NCBI GenBank assembly: GCA_963816985.1
Contig: CAWFMF010000004.1
Location: forward strand, 4,340,001-4,404,000
Length of the DNA: 64,000 nucleotides
Direction of reading: 5' to 3'
DNA from: JAIVJM01 sp963816985
GTDB lineage: Bacteria > Acidobacteriota > Blastocatellia > Pyrinomonadales > Pyrinomonadaceae
Part shown: positions 53,385-63,388 of the stretch, one piece after another
How positions within the stretch are numbered: position 1 is the first letter of the stretch
How the letters are laid out: each line of letters opens with the position of its first letter
Translations under genes and position numbers: made by a program
Notes under the pieces: generated by a model
Database searches by the model: none
What the model saw: the letters and a program-made list of their open reading frames with translations, nothing else
Told to the model about the DNA's origin: nothing

Positions 53385-53468
53385 AGAAGTTTTAGAGGCG
53401 GACAGTGGCCGCCGTTTCAAGTCACATTAGAACTTGAAACGGCGGCCACTGTCCGCCTCAAAACTTCT
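53385..53468. repeat. 37-base near-perfect palindrome between convergent genes
   Basis: 53385-53422 pairs with 53432-53468 over 37 bases with one bulged base and a nine-base loop. The arms include CGGACAGTGGCCGCC. It lies between the SIMPL-like gene stop (53358) and the stop of the HD-GYP gene at 53485. Suitable as a bidirectional terminator; AAAACTTCT follows. Confidence 0.88.
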
Positions 53469-53484
53469 ACGTGTGTGCGTCTCG

Positions 53485-54759
53485 TCAGGCTTGTCCGGCA
53501 GCCATGTAAGCGTCGGATTCAAGCTCGGCGATGAGGGTTTCGAGCTGCGCGGGCGTGTCCTCGCCGTCGGCGTAGCCCTTGCCGAGTATGCGGAGGATGG
53601 TGCGCGGCCTCGTCTCACCCTTCACTTCCTTGAGGAGCGCGCGGCAGAAGGCGGCGACGACTTCGGGCGCGAACTGCTTGCCCGTGTTGTGCCGGAAGTC
53701 GGCGAGCACTTCGTCGAAGTTGCGGCGGCGGCGGTAGGGCCGGTCGGTCGTCATCGCGTCGAACGAGTCGGCGAGCGAGACTATCTTCGCACCGATGGGG
53801 ATTTCGTCGCCCTTGAGGCCGCACGGGTAGCCGCGCCCGTCAATGCGCTCGTGGTGATAGCGGGCCATCAGCGGGATGTCCGCGTATGGGTGATTGATGG
53901 GCGAGAGGATTTCGTAACCGGCTGCGGGGTGCTTGTTCAGCTCGGACGACTGCTTGGCGTCAATCCGGTTCGGCGAGTTGATGATGTTGCGGTCAACGAC
54001 GAGCTTGCCGATGTCGTGGAGATAACCGGCGACGGCGATGCCCTCGACCTCATCGGCGCTCCAGCCCATCTCTCGCGCGATGATCTCGCTGTACTTGCCG
54101 ACGCGCTCCGAGTGCCCCTGCGTGTACTTGTCCTTGCAGTCAATCGCGGCGGCGAAGGCGCGCACCGTGTCCTTGTAGATGGCCCGCAGCTCGTCGTAGA
54201 GCCGGAGGTTTTCGCCCGCGCGCCTCTCGACCTCGCGGAGCAGACGGTGGTTGTGCAGGCCGACGCCGATGTGGCGACCGAGCGCGCGGACGAGTTCGTT
54301 ATCCTCCGCCATGAAGGGCTCGCCGCTCGCCTTCCCGCCGAGCATGATGACGCCGACCAGCTCGCCTCGCACCAGCAGCGGCGAGACCATCTCGACCTGC
54401 CAACCTTCGACCAAAGGGCTCAGTTGAGCGTCAAGCCACGACGCCTCTTCGCCTGAATCCCCTTCACCCGCGTCCCCGTTTTTCTCGGCCCGCGAGCCGT
54501 CCCGGCTGCTCGTGCCCTGTTTCGCGAATGAAATCTCGCGCGGGAAGTCTTCGCCCATGCCCCGCGCGGCGACGAACGCGAGCGAAGAGGTTTCGCGCCG
54601 GAACTCCGCCACCGCGCCCCTGTGGATGCCGAGCGCGCCCTGTACGACGTGCAGGGCGGAACGCACCATCTCCTCGAAGTCGCTCGTCTCGGCGATCTCC
54701 TCGCCGAGGTCGGCGAGCGCCGCGAAGGCGTGCAGGACTTTGCGCATCCTGTCAGACAT
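53485..54759 (-). CDS. GAF-HD-GYP cyclic-di-GMP phosphodiesterase
   Basis: 424 residues. A GAF-like sensor domain (about 5-165) and a coiled-coil (about 170-195) precede an HD-GYP domain (about 200-370): KYTQGHSERVGKYSEII, GYLHDIGKLVV, NKHPAAGYEIL, RYHHERIDGRGYPCGLKGDEIPI, ADSFDAMTTDRPYRR. All metal and GYP residues are kept, so it should degrade c-di-GMP. It is the last gene of the block PocR-GGDEF, ATPase-RsbW, STAS, HD-GYP. It starts seven bases after the STAS stop. Confidence 0.92.
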   Translation of the reverse strand: MSDRMRKVLHAFAALADLGEEIAETSDFEEMVRSALHVVQGALGIHRGAVAEFRRETSSLAFVAARGMGEDFPREISFAKQGTSSRDGSRAEKNGDAGEGDSGEEASWLDAQLSPLVEGWQVEMVSPLLVRGELVGVIMLGGKASGEPFMAEDNELVRALGRHIGVGLHNHRLLREVERRAGENLRLYDELRAIYKDTVRAFAAAIDCKDKYTQGHSERVGKYSEIIAREMGWSADEVEGIAVAGYLHDIGKLVVDRNIINSPNRIDAKQSSELNKHPAAGYEILSPINHPYADIPLMARYHHERIDGRGYPCGLKGDEIPIGAKIVSLADSFDAMTTDRPYRRRRNFDEVLADFRHNTGKQFAPEVVAAFCRALLKEVKGETRPRTILRILGKGYADGEDTPAQLETLIAELESDAYMAAGQA

Positions 54760-54765
54760 AAGTCG

Positions 54766-55158
54766 TCAGTGTCCTGACTTCGGGGGGTTGGAATCAAACT
54801 CGGCGAGCGTGGCGAGCGCGGCCTCTTCGCTCTCGGCCAGGGCGACGTGGCGCGTGAGGCCGAGCATCTGGAAGAGCTTGACGGTCTGGCGGCTCGCGCC
54901 CGCGAAGACCACCGGCGTCCTCTTGCGGCCCGCCTCCTCGATGACGCCGAGGAGAATTGAGACGCCGATGCTGTTGACCAGCTCCGTGCCCTTGAAGTTG
55001 ATGACGAGGGCGCGGCAGCCGCCCTCAAGGCGCAGCAGGCATTCGCGCTCGATGCGCATCCCGCCCATCTTGTTGACGTAGTCGCCCGCGTAGACGATGG
55101 CTATCTCCCCGTCGCTCCGGGGAGAGGGCGACGCGGAGGCCGGGAGTGGCTGAGACAT
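54766..55158 (-). CDS. STAS domain anti-sigma factor antagonist
   Basis: 130 residues. STAS fold with an N-terminal Ser/Pro tail. The regulatory Ser is in the VNSIGVSILLGVIE motif near 63. Family members are dephosphorylated or phosphorylated to bind or release an RsbW-type kinase. Its likely partner is the RsbW-like C-terminal domain of the gene upstream (55175-57448), 16 bases away. It is followed by HD-GYP with a gap of seven bases. Confidence 0.88.
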   Translation of the reverse strand: MSQPLPASASPSPRSDGEIAIVYAGDYVNKMGGMRIERECLLRLEGGCRALVINFKGTELVNSIGVSILLGVIEEAGRKRTPVVFAGASRQTVKLFQMLGLTRHVALAESEEAALATLAEFDSNPPKSGH

Positions 55159-55174
55159 TGCGGCGGTATCCCTT

Positions 55175-57448
55175 CTACTTCCGCAGGTATTTGGTCATGC
55201 GCAAGCGCGTCCCGTCTTCGACGGGCTCGAACTCCACGTCATCCATCAGTGTACGGATGAGCTTGAGGCCCCAGCCGCGCCTTCCCTTCTGGCCTTCGGC
55301 GGGCTCGTGACCATTGCGCTGTTCTGCGAACGTGCCGCCATTCTCGGAGACGTTTGTCGGGATGGATAGTCCCCTGCTCGACACGGTGATGACTAATTTA
55401 TCATTTTCGAGCCGGAACCGCTGATATATTTTTCGGTCGGGGCTCAAACTGTGCTCGGTCGCGTTGATGCAGGCTTCGACGAGCGCGTGCTTAATCTGCG
55501 TGATGGCTTCGGGCTCGAAGTCCATCCGGCGGGCCAACTGCTCGACGGTGTTGGCGGCGATCAGCTCCGTGTCGTTGCCCATCGGGATTTCCATCGCGAA
55601 CTCGTTGGCCGCCGTCTCGGCCTCGCGCGCCGCGCTCAACTCCGGGCTCAGGCGGGCGGTCAGGAGTTCGAGCTGACGGCGGCTCGAACCGAATGCCTCG
55701 CGCTCGTTCAAGAGTTCCGAGGCGTCGGGCGTGAAGCCTTCGGGCGCGACGAGCCAGAGGCGCACACGCTCGAAGCCGCAGGCGTAGGCGACCTGCGAGA
55801 GGCGGTCGAGCCAGAGTTCGGTGAGGGCGCGACCGGATTCGAGCTTCGATTCAATCTCCGCCGCGAGCCAGACGACTTCGTTGGCGTCCGTGTAGTTGGC
55901 GGCGTCGAACCCGTGCGCGACGGCGCAACGCTCGTCGTCGCAGAACTGAGACATGGAGGGATGAAACGAAGCGCAGCTCGAAGCGTGGACGACCTGCGGC
56001 AGACGAATCAGCTCCGCCTCGGCTTCGAGCCCGGCGGCGGTCTCTTCGTGCGGGACGCCGCGATACGAACGGCTGAAGCGGTCGTAGTGGAGCAGGCTCG
56101 CCGGGACTCTCTGGAAGTTGAAGCGTTCCAGAAGCTCCGCGAGTCCGAGCGACGCCTCGCGCCGGTAGTGGCGCGCGAGCGTCTGCGGCGCGCGCTTCAA
56201 GGTCTCGACGAGCGTGTCGGCGACGACCAGAGCGCGCGGTTCGACGGCGACTTGCAGGCGGTAACAGACGCGCAGGAAGTCGCGCCAAACTAATCCTTGC
56301 GCCGTCTCGACAAACGTCCCCTGAAAGCTCGCCAGCTCGTGCGCGTGGAGGCCGCGCATGACTCGCTCGAATTCCGTGGCGCTCAAGTTCAAACGCTTGA
56401 GCCAGACTTCGACGGGCGATTTGCCGCCCACGCCCTGTGCCGATTCGTGGAGCAGGCGGAGCAGACCTCTTCGGCCCGCGAGCGTCGGCATCACGTCTTC
56501 GAGCACGGCGTTGAAGCGGCGGCTGACGCGACCGCCCATCAACTCGTCCACGTAGAGGCTCTGGAACTCGCGGAAGTTGTCGAGGCGCACTTCGCCGCCG
56601 CGCGCCGACTGCATGAGCGCCGTGATGAAAGAAGGGTTCGACTCGAACTGCTGCACCACGAGGTCGCGCGTCTCGTCGCTCAGGGGCACGCCGTTCTCGA
56701 CGGCCAGATGTTCGACCAGTCTTCGCGCTTCCGGTTGCTTCAGATTCTCGACGTGCAGTTGCCGGAAGCCTTCGAGCCCCGGCCCCTCCGCGCCCCCGTT
56801 GAGCACGTCGAGGAGCCCACGCCGCAGGCCCGCGAGCGCCGTCGGCACGCCATTCGACGCGGCGGCGTTCGCCAACTCTCTCCCCAACTCGGCCCCGCCC
56901 GACAGTTGACCGGCGAGATGCACGTCGTCGAGCAGGAGGACTGAGCGCGCGCCAGCGTCAGCCGCTTGACGCGCCGCGCCGAGACAGAAGCGGACGAACG
57001 AAAGCTCGTCGCCTTCCGCGACGGCGCGCTCGGAAGTCTCTATCAGCCGCTCGACCAATGCGTAGTCCGAAGGCCCCGCGAGGTCGAGGAGCGCGCGGGG
57101 CGTGGGCGGCGCGGCGACGAGCGTCGGCTCCGCGCGGCGGTGCGCGACGAGTTGGAGGATGAATGTTTGAAGGAAGCGGCGGGCCGCGTTCGCCGCCGTG
57201 CGGTCGGAGCGCGCGAAGGTGAAGTAGATGGGCGACGCGCCGCCGCGCTGCGTGAAGAGTGTGTCGAACGCTTGGCGCAGGAGTTCCGAGGCCCCGGCCT
57301 GCGGCGCGGCGAGGAGGAGGATGTTGCGCGGCGATGTGTGGTGAGCAGCGAGCGCCGTCAGCTCACGCAGCGGCTCGGCCCGCCCCACGAAATTTTCGGG
57401 GGCGACGCGGGCCATGATGCGTTTCGCTTTGGGGGTCTTGACGGCCAT
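55175..57448 (-). CDS. Degenerate ATPase fused to RsbW-like histidine kinase-type ATPase domain
   Basis: 757 residues from the ATG at 57448. The N-terminal part (about 20-400) resembles a STAND/AAA+ ATPase: PENFVGRAEPLRELTAL, then NILLLAAPQAGASELL at the P-loop position, and VLLLDDVHLAG as Walker B. The P-loop Lys is Ala53, so ATP binding is doubtful. Helical linker regions lead to a C-terminal HATPase_c_2 domain (about 640-757) with KHALVEACINATEHS (N-box) and GWGLKLIRTLMDDVEFEP. RsbW-like domains phosphorylate STAS proteins or bind sigma factors. Direct coupling to the STAS gene suggests a partner switch. Confidence 0.85.
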   Translation of the reverse strand: MAVKTPKAKRIMARVAPENFVGRAEPLRELTALAAHHTSPRNILLLAAPQAGASELLRQAFDTLFTQRGGASPIYFTFARSDRTAANAARRFLQTFILQLVAHRRAEPTLVAAPPTPRALLDLAGPSDYALVERLIETSERAVAEGDELSFVRFCLGAARQAADAGARSVLLLDDVHLAGQLSGGAELGRELANAAASNGVPTALAGLRRGLLDVLNGGAEGPGLEGFRQLHVENLKQPEARRLVEHLAVENGVPLSDETRDLVVQQFESNPSFITALMQSARGGEVRLDNFREFQSLYVDELMGGRVSRRFNAVLEDVMPTLAGRRGLLRLLHESAQGVGGKSPVEVWLKRLNLSATEFERVMRGLHAHELASFQGTFVETAQGLVWRDFLRVCYRLQVAVEPRALVVADTLVETLKRAPQTLARHYRREASLGLAELLERFNFQRVPASLLHYDRFSRSYRGVPHEETAAGLEAEAELIRLPQVVHASSCASFHPSMSQFCDDERCAVAHGFDAANYTDANEVVWLAAEIESKLESGRALTELWLDRLSQVAYACGFERVRLWLVAPEGFTPDASELLNEREAFGSSRRQLELLTARLSPELSAAREAETAANEFAMEIPMGNDTELIAANTVEQLARRMDFEPEAITQIKHALVEACINATEHSLSPDRKIYQRFRLENDKLVITVSSRGLSIPTNVSENGGTFAEQRNGHEPAEGQKGRRGWGLKLIRTLMDDVEFEPVEDGTRLRMTKYLRK

Positions 57449-57465
57449 GCGCGTTCTCTTGCTGC

Positions 57466-58980
57466 TTACTTCTTCGCGGGAGACTTCTTCTCGGCGGCCT
57501 CCGGCAGCCCCTTGTGCTCGAAGGATTCGACGCAGTTCTTGCCCCGGCTCTTCGCCACGTAGAGCGCCTGATCGGCGGCGTAGATGACGCTCGCGGGCGT
57601 GTCTATGTCAACGCCGAAGGCGGAGATGCCGATGCTCACGGTGACGGCTCCGAGCGGCTGCGCCTTGTCGTGCGGGAAGTGCGTGCGCTCGACGCGGCGG
57701 CGGATTCTCTCGGCGATGACGCGCGCCTCGGTCAGCCCCGTCTGCGGCAGGAGGATGCTGAACTCCTCGCCGCCGTAGCGCGCGGCCACGTCCGCCGAGC
57801 GCAGAGCGGACTTCAGACACTGCGCCGTCATCTCCAGGGCGAGGTCTCCGGCCTGATGCCCGTGCCGGTCGTTGTAGGACTTGAAGTCGTCAATGTCCAC
57901 CATCATGAAGCTCATCGAGAAGCGGTGGCGCTTCGACCTCTCAAGCTCTTCCGAGAGTCTCTCTTCGAGGTAGCGGCGGTTGACGAGGTTCGTGAGCGGG
58001 TCGGTGATGGAAAGCAACTGGTACTGCGTCGCCTTCTGCCGCCACTCGGCGCGGTCAATGGCGAGCGCCATCTGCGGCGCGATGAGGTCGAGGAGGCCGA
58101 GGTCGAGTTCGTCATACGTCCCGCCGCCCGCCTTGTCGGTGACGTTGAGGACGCCCACCTTACGCCCGCCGACCATGATCGGGTAGCTGATGAAGGAGTT
58201 GGTCTTATAACTCCGTTCGAGCGGCGCGGGGCTCCAGCCCGGCACCGCCGACACGTCGCGCACGACGACGGGACGGCCCTCGCTCATGACGGCCCCGGCC
58301 ACGCCGTCGCCGAGACGCATCCGCGTGTCGCGCGAGATGTCGGCGCGCGGGCCGAGAGAGGCTTTGACGGCCAGCTCACCGAGGCTCTCGTCGAAGAGCA
58401 GGAGCGAGCCGCGCTCGGCGCGAAGGAGTTCCGCCGAGTGGCGCAGGATAGACGTGTAGGCTTCTTCGGGCTCGGCGGTGTTGACGACCTCGGTGAAAGC
58501 TTGGAGGTGCGTGGCGGCTCGCATCCGCCTCTCAAGCTCGTCGCGCAGACGGACGACTTCGAGCGGCATCGCCATCTCGCGGCAGAAGTCGGAGAGGGCT
58601 TCGCGCTGCTCTTCGCTCAAGTCGCGGTCGGCGACGAGGAGCGCGCCCTTAATCTCGTCGCCGACGACGAGCGGGAAAAGCTCGACCGCCTCTTCGTGCT
58701 TCGAGGAAGTCCGCCCGCCCGCCGGGACGGCGATGGACTCGCCGCGCGTCGCCGCCATCAGAAGCTTAATCTCCTTCGCCTTGAGCGAGACGCGCGGCGG
58801 CTTCTTGGTGAACGCGCCGGTCGTGCAGGCCGGGAAGAAGCTGTCGTCGGCGCGCAGCATGAGGGCCACAGAGTTGATGCCGTGAGTCTCGGAGAGCGCG
58901 CCGACCGCGCGGTTGCAGGTTTCTTTGAGCGAGACGCCCGAAGAGCGTGTGAGACTGAAGGAAGACTCGACCGACTTCAA
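57466..58980 (-). CDS. GAF-GGDEF diguanylate cyclase (N-terminus lost to frameshift; fits with PocR gene upstream)
   Basis: About 504 residues from a weak TTG at 58980, but the frame stays open upstream to 59247 without any start codon, and the codons read an E/P/T-rich linker. So the real protein begins further upstream in the PocR frame. Two GAF-like domains (about 15-130, 165-315) precede GGDEF: DPLTNLVNRRYLEERL, DIDDFKSYNDRHGHQAGD, active-site RYGGEEFSILLP and an RSAD inhibitory site five residues before it. It makes c-di-GMP. C-terminal Lys-rich tail. Confidence 0.88.
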   Translation of the reverse strand: MKSVESSFSLTRSSGVSLKETCNRAVGALSETHGINSVALMLRADDSFFPACTTGAFTKKPPRVSLKAKEIKLLMAATRGESIAVPAGGRTSSKHEEAVELFPLVVGDEIKGALLVADRDLSEEQREALSDFCREMAMPLEVVRLRDELERRMRAATHLQAFTEVVNTAEPEEAYTSILRHSAELLRAERGSLLLFDESLGELAVKASLGPRADISRDTRMRLGDGVAGAVMSEGRPVVVRDVSAVPGWSPAPLERSYKTNSFISYPIMVGGRKVGVLNVTDKAGGGTYDELDLGLLDLIAPQMALAIDRAEWRQKATQYQLLSITDPLTNLVNRRYLEERLSEELERSKRHRFSMSFMMVDIDDFKSYNDRHGHQAGDLALEMTAQCLKSALRSADVAARYGGEEFSILLPQTGLTEARVIAERIRRRVERTHFPHDKAQPLGAVTVSIGISAFGVDIDTPASVIYAADQALYVAKSRGKNCVESFEHKGLPEAAEKKSPAKK

Positions 58981-59092
58981 CTCTAATGCCCCGGCTCGCG
59001 GCTCGACTCTCGCCTCTCGCGCCTCGACGGGCGCGGTCGGCGTCGCGGGCTCAAGGCTCTCTCCGGGCTCGTCATCGCGGCCCTCTTCGGTC

Positions 59093-59665
59093 TCATCGCC
59101 GCCGCCCTGCTCGCGCGTCGTCTCCGGCGCGGAAGTTTCCCCGGAGAGTTCGCTCGGCGGCCTCGGCGACGCGGGCGGCGAGGTCGTCCAAGTCCTGCCG
59201 GAGCGCGAAGAGGACGTTGCGGAAGAGGTCTGCGGAGAGGAGGTCGGTCAAATCGCCGGTGCGGATGCGTTCGGCGAGCGCGCGGTAGTCGGCGCTGCGC
59301 AGAAAGGCGCGTCCGCCGATGACGGCGAGCGGCTTGTCCGCGCCGAGTTGGACGGGCATGGCGATGCAGTGGAGCCCGGCGTGGCAGCGGTAGTGCGCGG
59401 GGCCGCCCGCCTCCACGGCGCGGTCGTAGGCGACGCCGCAGTAGGGCTCGCAGCGGTGCGCGTGCGCGGGCGAAGTCTGGAAGGCGTGGCAGATGGAGTT
59501 GTTGTTAGACACCGCGAGGGAGGGCGGCTGGTGGCCCTCGGCCAGAAGCAGCGCGAGGCCCGTGCTGGCGGCGAGCTCGTTCTGAGACTCGACCCAACCG
59601 GGCGGCGGCGCAGAGGTATGTGCTTGCTGGGCAGCACGCTCTGGGGCAGGGGCGGTGTTGTCCAT
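59093..59665 (-). CDS. PocR sensory domain, N-terminal part of a frameshifted PocR-GAF-GGDEF protein
   Basis: 190 residues from the ATG at 59665. It carries a PocR domain (about 25-175), a redox/iron-linked or small-molecule sensor fold with conserved Cys/His: CHAFQTSPAHAHRCEPYCGVAYDRA and YRCHAGLHCIAMPV, then AVIGGRAFLRSADYRALAERI. After AAERTLRG the frame turns Arg-rich and stops at 59093, which is unnatural. Removing one G from the G run 59139-59142 merges it into the GGDEF frame as ...AAERTLRETSAPETTRE. No clear Shine-Dalgarno. Confidence 0.82.
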   Translation of the reverse strand: MDNTAPAPERAAQQAHTSAPPPGWVESQNELAASTGLALLLAEGHQPPSLAVSNNNSICHAFQTSPAHAHRCEPYCGVAYDRAVEAGGPAHYRCHAGLHCIAMPVQLGADKPLAVIGGRAFLRSADYRALAERIRTGDLTDLLSADLFRNVLFALRQDLDDLAARVAEAAERTLRGNFRAGDDARAGRRR

Positions 59666-59881
59666 TAATTGCTGTGGCAACTGGATGTCGGCAACCCGAA
59701 GTGCGGTAGTGGGGGCAAGTCGGCCCGGAGAAACCCTGGCGCGCGAGGGGCGCTTTGCTGTTCCCCGAACGGAGCGGACGAAGCCCAGAGGAAGCCGCCG
59801 TCCTCCAACCGCAGTATAGGTGCCCGCACGCAATCAAACAAGAGTTTCCGAGCCCCTTCGGCCCGACCCTTGCATGCGGCG

Positions 59882-59899
59882 GGGGCCGCGGACGGCCCC
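59882..59899. terminator. Weak hairpin downstream of oppF
   Basis: A 7-base GC stem (59882-59888 with 59893-59899) with a four-base loop, about 37 bases after the oppF stop on the minus strand. It lacks a clear T run in that direction, so it is only a candidate. Confidence 0.35.
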
Positions 59900-59935
59900 T
59901 TCAACTTAGTTAATATGTCGAATCGGGGGAAGTTT

Positions 59936-61074
59936 TCACTGCGCGATGACGCGACCGGGGTTCTTTAGCCCCGGAGCGTCGCCGGGGGCGACTTTTTCGA
60001 TGTGCGGCTGGTCGGGACTGATGCGGATGCAGGCCGCGAAGTGGTTCGGCTTGATCTCGGCGAGCGGGGGGACGACCTCCTTGCACGCCTGAATCGCGAA
60101 GGGGCAGCGCGTGTGGAAGCGGCACCCGGCGGGCGGGTTGATGGGCGAGGGCACGTCGCCCTGCAAGACCATCCTTCGGCGCGTCGCTTCGAGTTCGGGG
60201 TCGGGGACGGGGACGGCGGAGATGAGCGCCTTGGTGTAAGGCATCAGGGGGTCGTCGTAGATGACCTTCGCGTCGGCGATTTCGACGAGCTTGCCGAGGT
60301 ACATCACGGCCACGCGGTCGGAGACGTGGCGGATGGCCCGCAGGTCGTGCGAGATGAAGAGGTAGGTCAGATTCCTCTCGCGCTGGAGCCGCTCCATGAG
60401 GTTCATGATCTGGGCCTGAATGGAAACGTCGAGCGCGGAGATGGGCTCGTCGGCGACGATGAAGTCGGGGTTGGCGGCGAGCGCGCGGGCGATGCCGATG
60501 CGCTGCCGCTGGCCGCCCGAAAACTCGTGCGGGTAACGCTTGATGAAGCGCGGACTCAAGCCGACGGTCGCCATCAGCTCGCGGATGCGCGGGTTGCGCT
60601 CCTGTCCGCGCGCGTGGCCGAAGGTGTCAAGGGGCTCGCCGATGATCTGCCCGACCGTCATGCGCGGGTTGAGCGACGCGTAAGGGTCTTGAAAAATCAT
60701 CTGGAGGTGGCGGCGCTGCTTCTGCATCTGCGCGCGCGAGAGACGCGCGAGGTCGTTGCCGCGGAAGAGCACCTGCCCGCCCGTCGGCTCGGTGAGGCGG
60801 AGGATGGCGCGGCCCAGTGTTGACTTGCCGCAGCCGCTCTCGCCGACGAGCCCAAGAGTCTCGCCGGGGAAGATGTCAATCGAGACGCCGTCCACAGCCT
60901 TGACGACGCGCTTCACCTTCGAGCCGCCGACCATCTTGTCCCACACCGTCCCGCCGCCGAGGTCGAAGTGCACCTTCAAGCCCCGGATGGCAATCAAGGG
61001 CTCCTGCCCCTCTTCGGGCATCAAGGTCGGCGGCATCTTGTTCGCGCCGCGCCCGGCTTGAATTCCTTCTGCGC

Positions 61075-61078
<4 letters not shown>
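59936..61078 (-). CDS. oppF: Oligopeptide/dipeptide ABC transporter ATP-binding protein OppF
   Basis: 380 residues from the ATG at 61078. Long N-terminal extension (about 30 residues), then LVGESGCGKSTLGRAILRL (Walker A), MIFQDPYASLNPRMTVGQII, FSGGQRQRIGIARALA signature and DFIVADEPISALDVSIQAQI (Walker B). The C-terminal oligopeptide-transporter extension (RRMVLQGDVPSPINPPAGCRFHTRCPFA) is present, with Cys residues typical for iron-sulfur binding. Overlaps the oppD stop by four bases (ATGA). It energises peptide uptake. Confidence 0.94.
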
Positions 61079-62187
<1,109 letters not shown>

Positions 62188-62194
62188 AATCTTT

Positions 62195-62290
62195 CAGTGA
62201 TAAGTGACAAGTGATAAGTGATGAGAAAGACGCCGACGAGTGGAAGCACTGCTTCTTATCACTTATCACTCATCACTTATCACGGCTTTT
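62195..62290 (-). repeat. Heptad tandem-repeat hairpin (unit GTGATAA) between oppC and oppD
   Basis: Plus-strand view: 62197-62225 holds GTGATAA, GTGACAA, GTGATAA, GTGATGA; the other arm (62253-62283) holds TTATCAC repeats and TCATCAC, then ACGGCTTTT. The arms pair well with a few mismatches. The loop is about 25 bases. It fills the gap between the oppC stop (62289) and oppD start (62187). Confidence 0.85.
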
Positions 62291-63383
62291 AGAACTTCCG
62301 CATCTGCGGGTCGAGCGCGTCGCGCAGTCCGTCGCCGAGGAAGTTGAGGGAGAAGAGCGTCAGCGCCATCGTCACGCCGGGGAAGATGAGCTGCCACGGG
62401 AAGATGGCGATGTTCTGGATGCCCTCGGACGCGAGGCTCCCCCACGACGCGAGCGGCGCTTGCACGCCGAGGCCGAGGAAGGAGAGGAACGCCTCCTGCA
62501 ACATCACCGACGGGATGGTCAGAGTCGCGTAGACGATGACCGGCCCCAGCGCGTTCGGCACGAGGTGCTTGAAGATAATCTTCGCCGTCGAGACGCCCGT
62601 CGCCCTCGCCGCCAGAACGAACTCCTGATTCTTCAAGGACATCACCTGCCCGCGCACGATGCGCGCCATCGTCAGCCACGAGACCGCGCCGAGCGCGATG
62701 AAGAGCAGGACGAGTTGGCCCATCGGCGAGCGCCCGCCGAAGAAGGCCAGCAGCACGATGATGATCATCATGTACGGGAGCGAGTAGAGCACGTCCACGA
62801 TGCGCATCAGGACGGCGTCAACCTTGCCGCCGAGGTAGCCGGCGGTCGCGCCGTAGGTGACGCCGATGATGAGCGAGACGATGGTCGAGATGATGCCGAC
62901 CATCAGCGAGATGCGCCCGCCGATGAGGACGCGCGCCAGAAGGTCTCGGCCCGCCGCGTCCGTCCCCATCGGGTGCAACCATGAGAAGTTGCCCTGCGGG
63001 TCCTGGAAGGGCGGGAACGCCTTGTTGAGCGCGGTGTCGGACGGGATGAAGTCGTAGGTGTAGCCGGACGTCCAGCGGATGATGGGCGGCCCCAGCAGCG
63101 AGGCGAGGATGATGAGGGCGACGACGACCATGCCGAAGACCGCCAGCTTGTTCCGCAGGAGCCTCCGCCACGCGTCCTTCCAGAGCGACGTTCCGGCAAG
63201 GACTTCCGTCTCTCCGCTCTCGGCGCTGCGCACGTCGCCCTCGCCCACGGCCAACTCCGGCGACGTGTGGATGATGTCGCCGGAGCGCGCACGCACGGGC
63301 GGCGTCTGCGGCGTGCCGAGCGGCGTCAACGCGGGCTCAGTAGGATCGGGCTCTCGATCTGAAACCGGGCGTTCTTCGTTCAT
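62289..63383 (-). CDS. oppC: Oligopeptide/dipeptide ABC transporter permease OppC
   Basis: 364 residues. A charged N-terminal region (about 1-75, including TEVLAGTSLWKDAWRRLLRNKLAVFG) precedes six membrane segments and the permease signature EFVLAARATGVSTAKIIFKHLVPNALGP (about 270-300). The GTDAAGRDLLARVLIGGRISLMVG stretch is typical of OppC/DppC. Partner of OppB. It follows oppB with five bases between. Its stop lies within the heptad hairpin. Confidence 0.94.
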   Translation of the reverse strand: MNEERPVSDREPDPTEPALTPLGTPQTPPVRARSGDIIHTSPELAVGEGDVRSAESGETEVLAGTSLWKDAWRRLLRNKLAVFGMVVVALIILASLLGPPIIRWTSGYTYDFIPSDTALNKAFPPFQDPQGNFSWLHPMGTDAAGRDLLARVLIGGRISLMVGIISTIVSLIIGVTYGATAGYLGGKVDAVLMRIVDVLYSLPYMMIIIVLLAFFGGRSPMGQLVLLFIALGAVSWLTMARIVRGQVMSLKNQEFVLAARATGVSTAKIIFKHLVPNALGPVIVYATLTIPSVMLQEAFLSFLGLGVQAPLASWGSLASEGIQNIAIFPWQLIFPGVTMALTLFSLNFLGDGLRDALDPQMRKF

Positions 63384-63388
63384 AAGCT

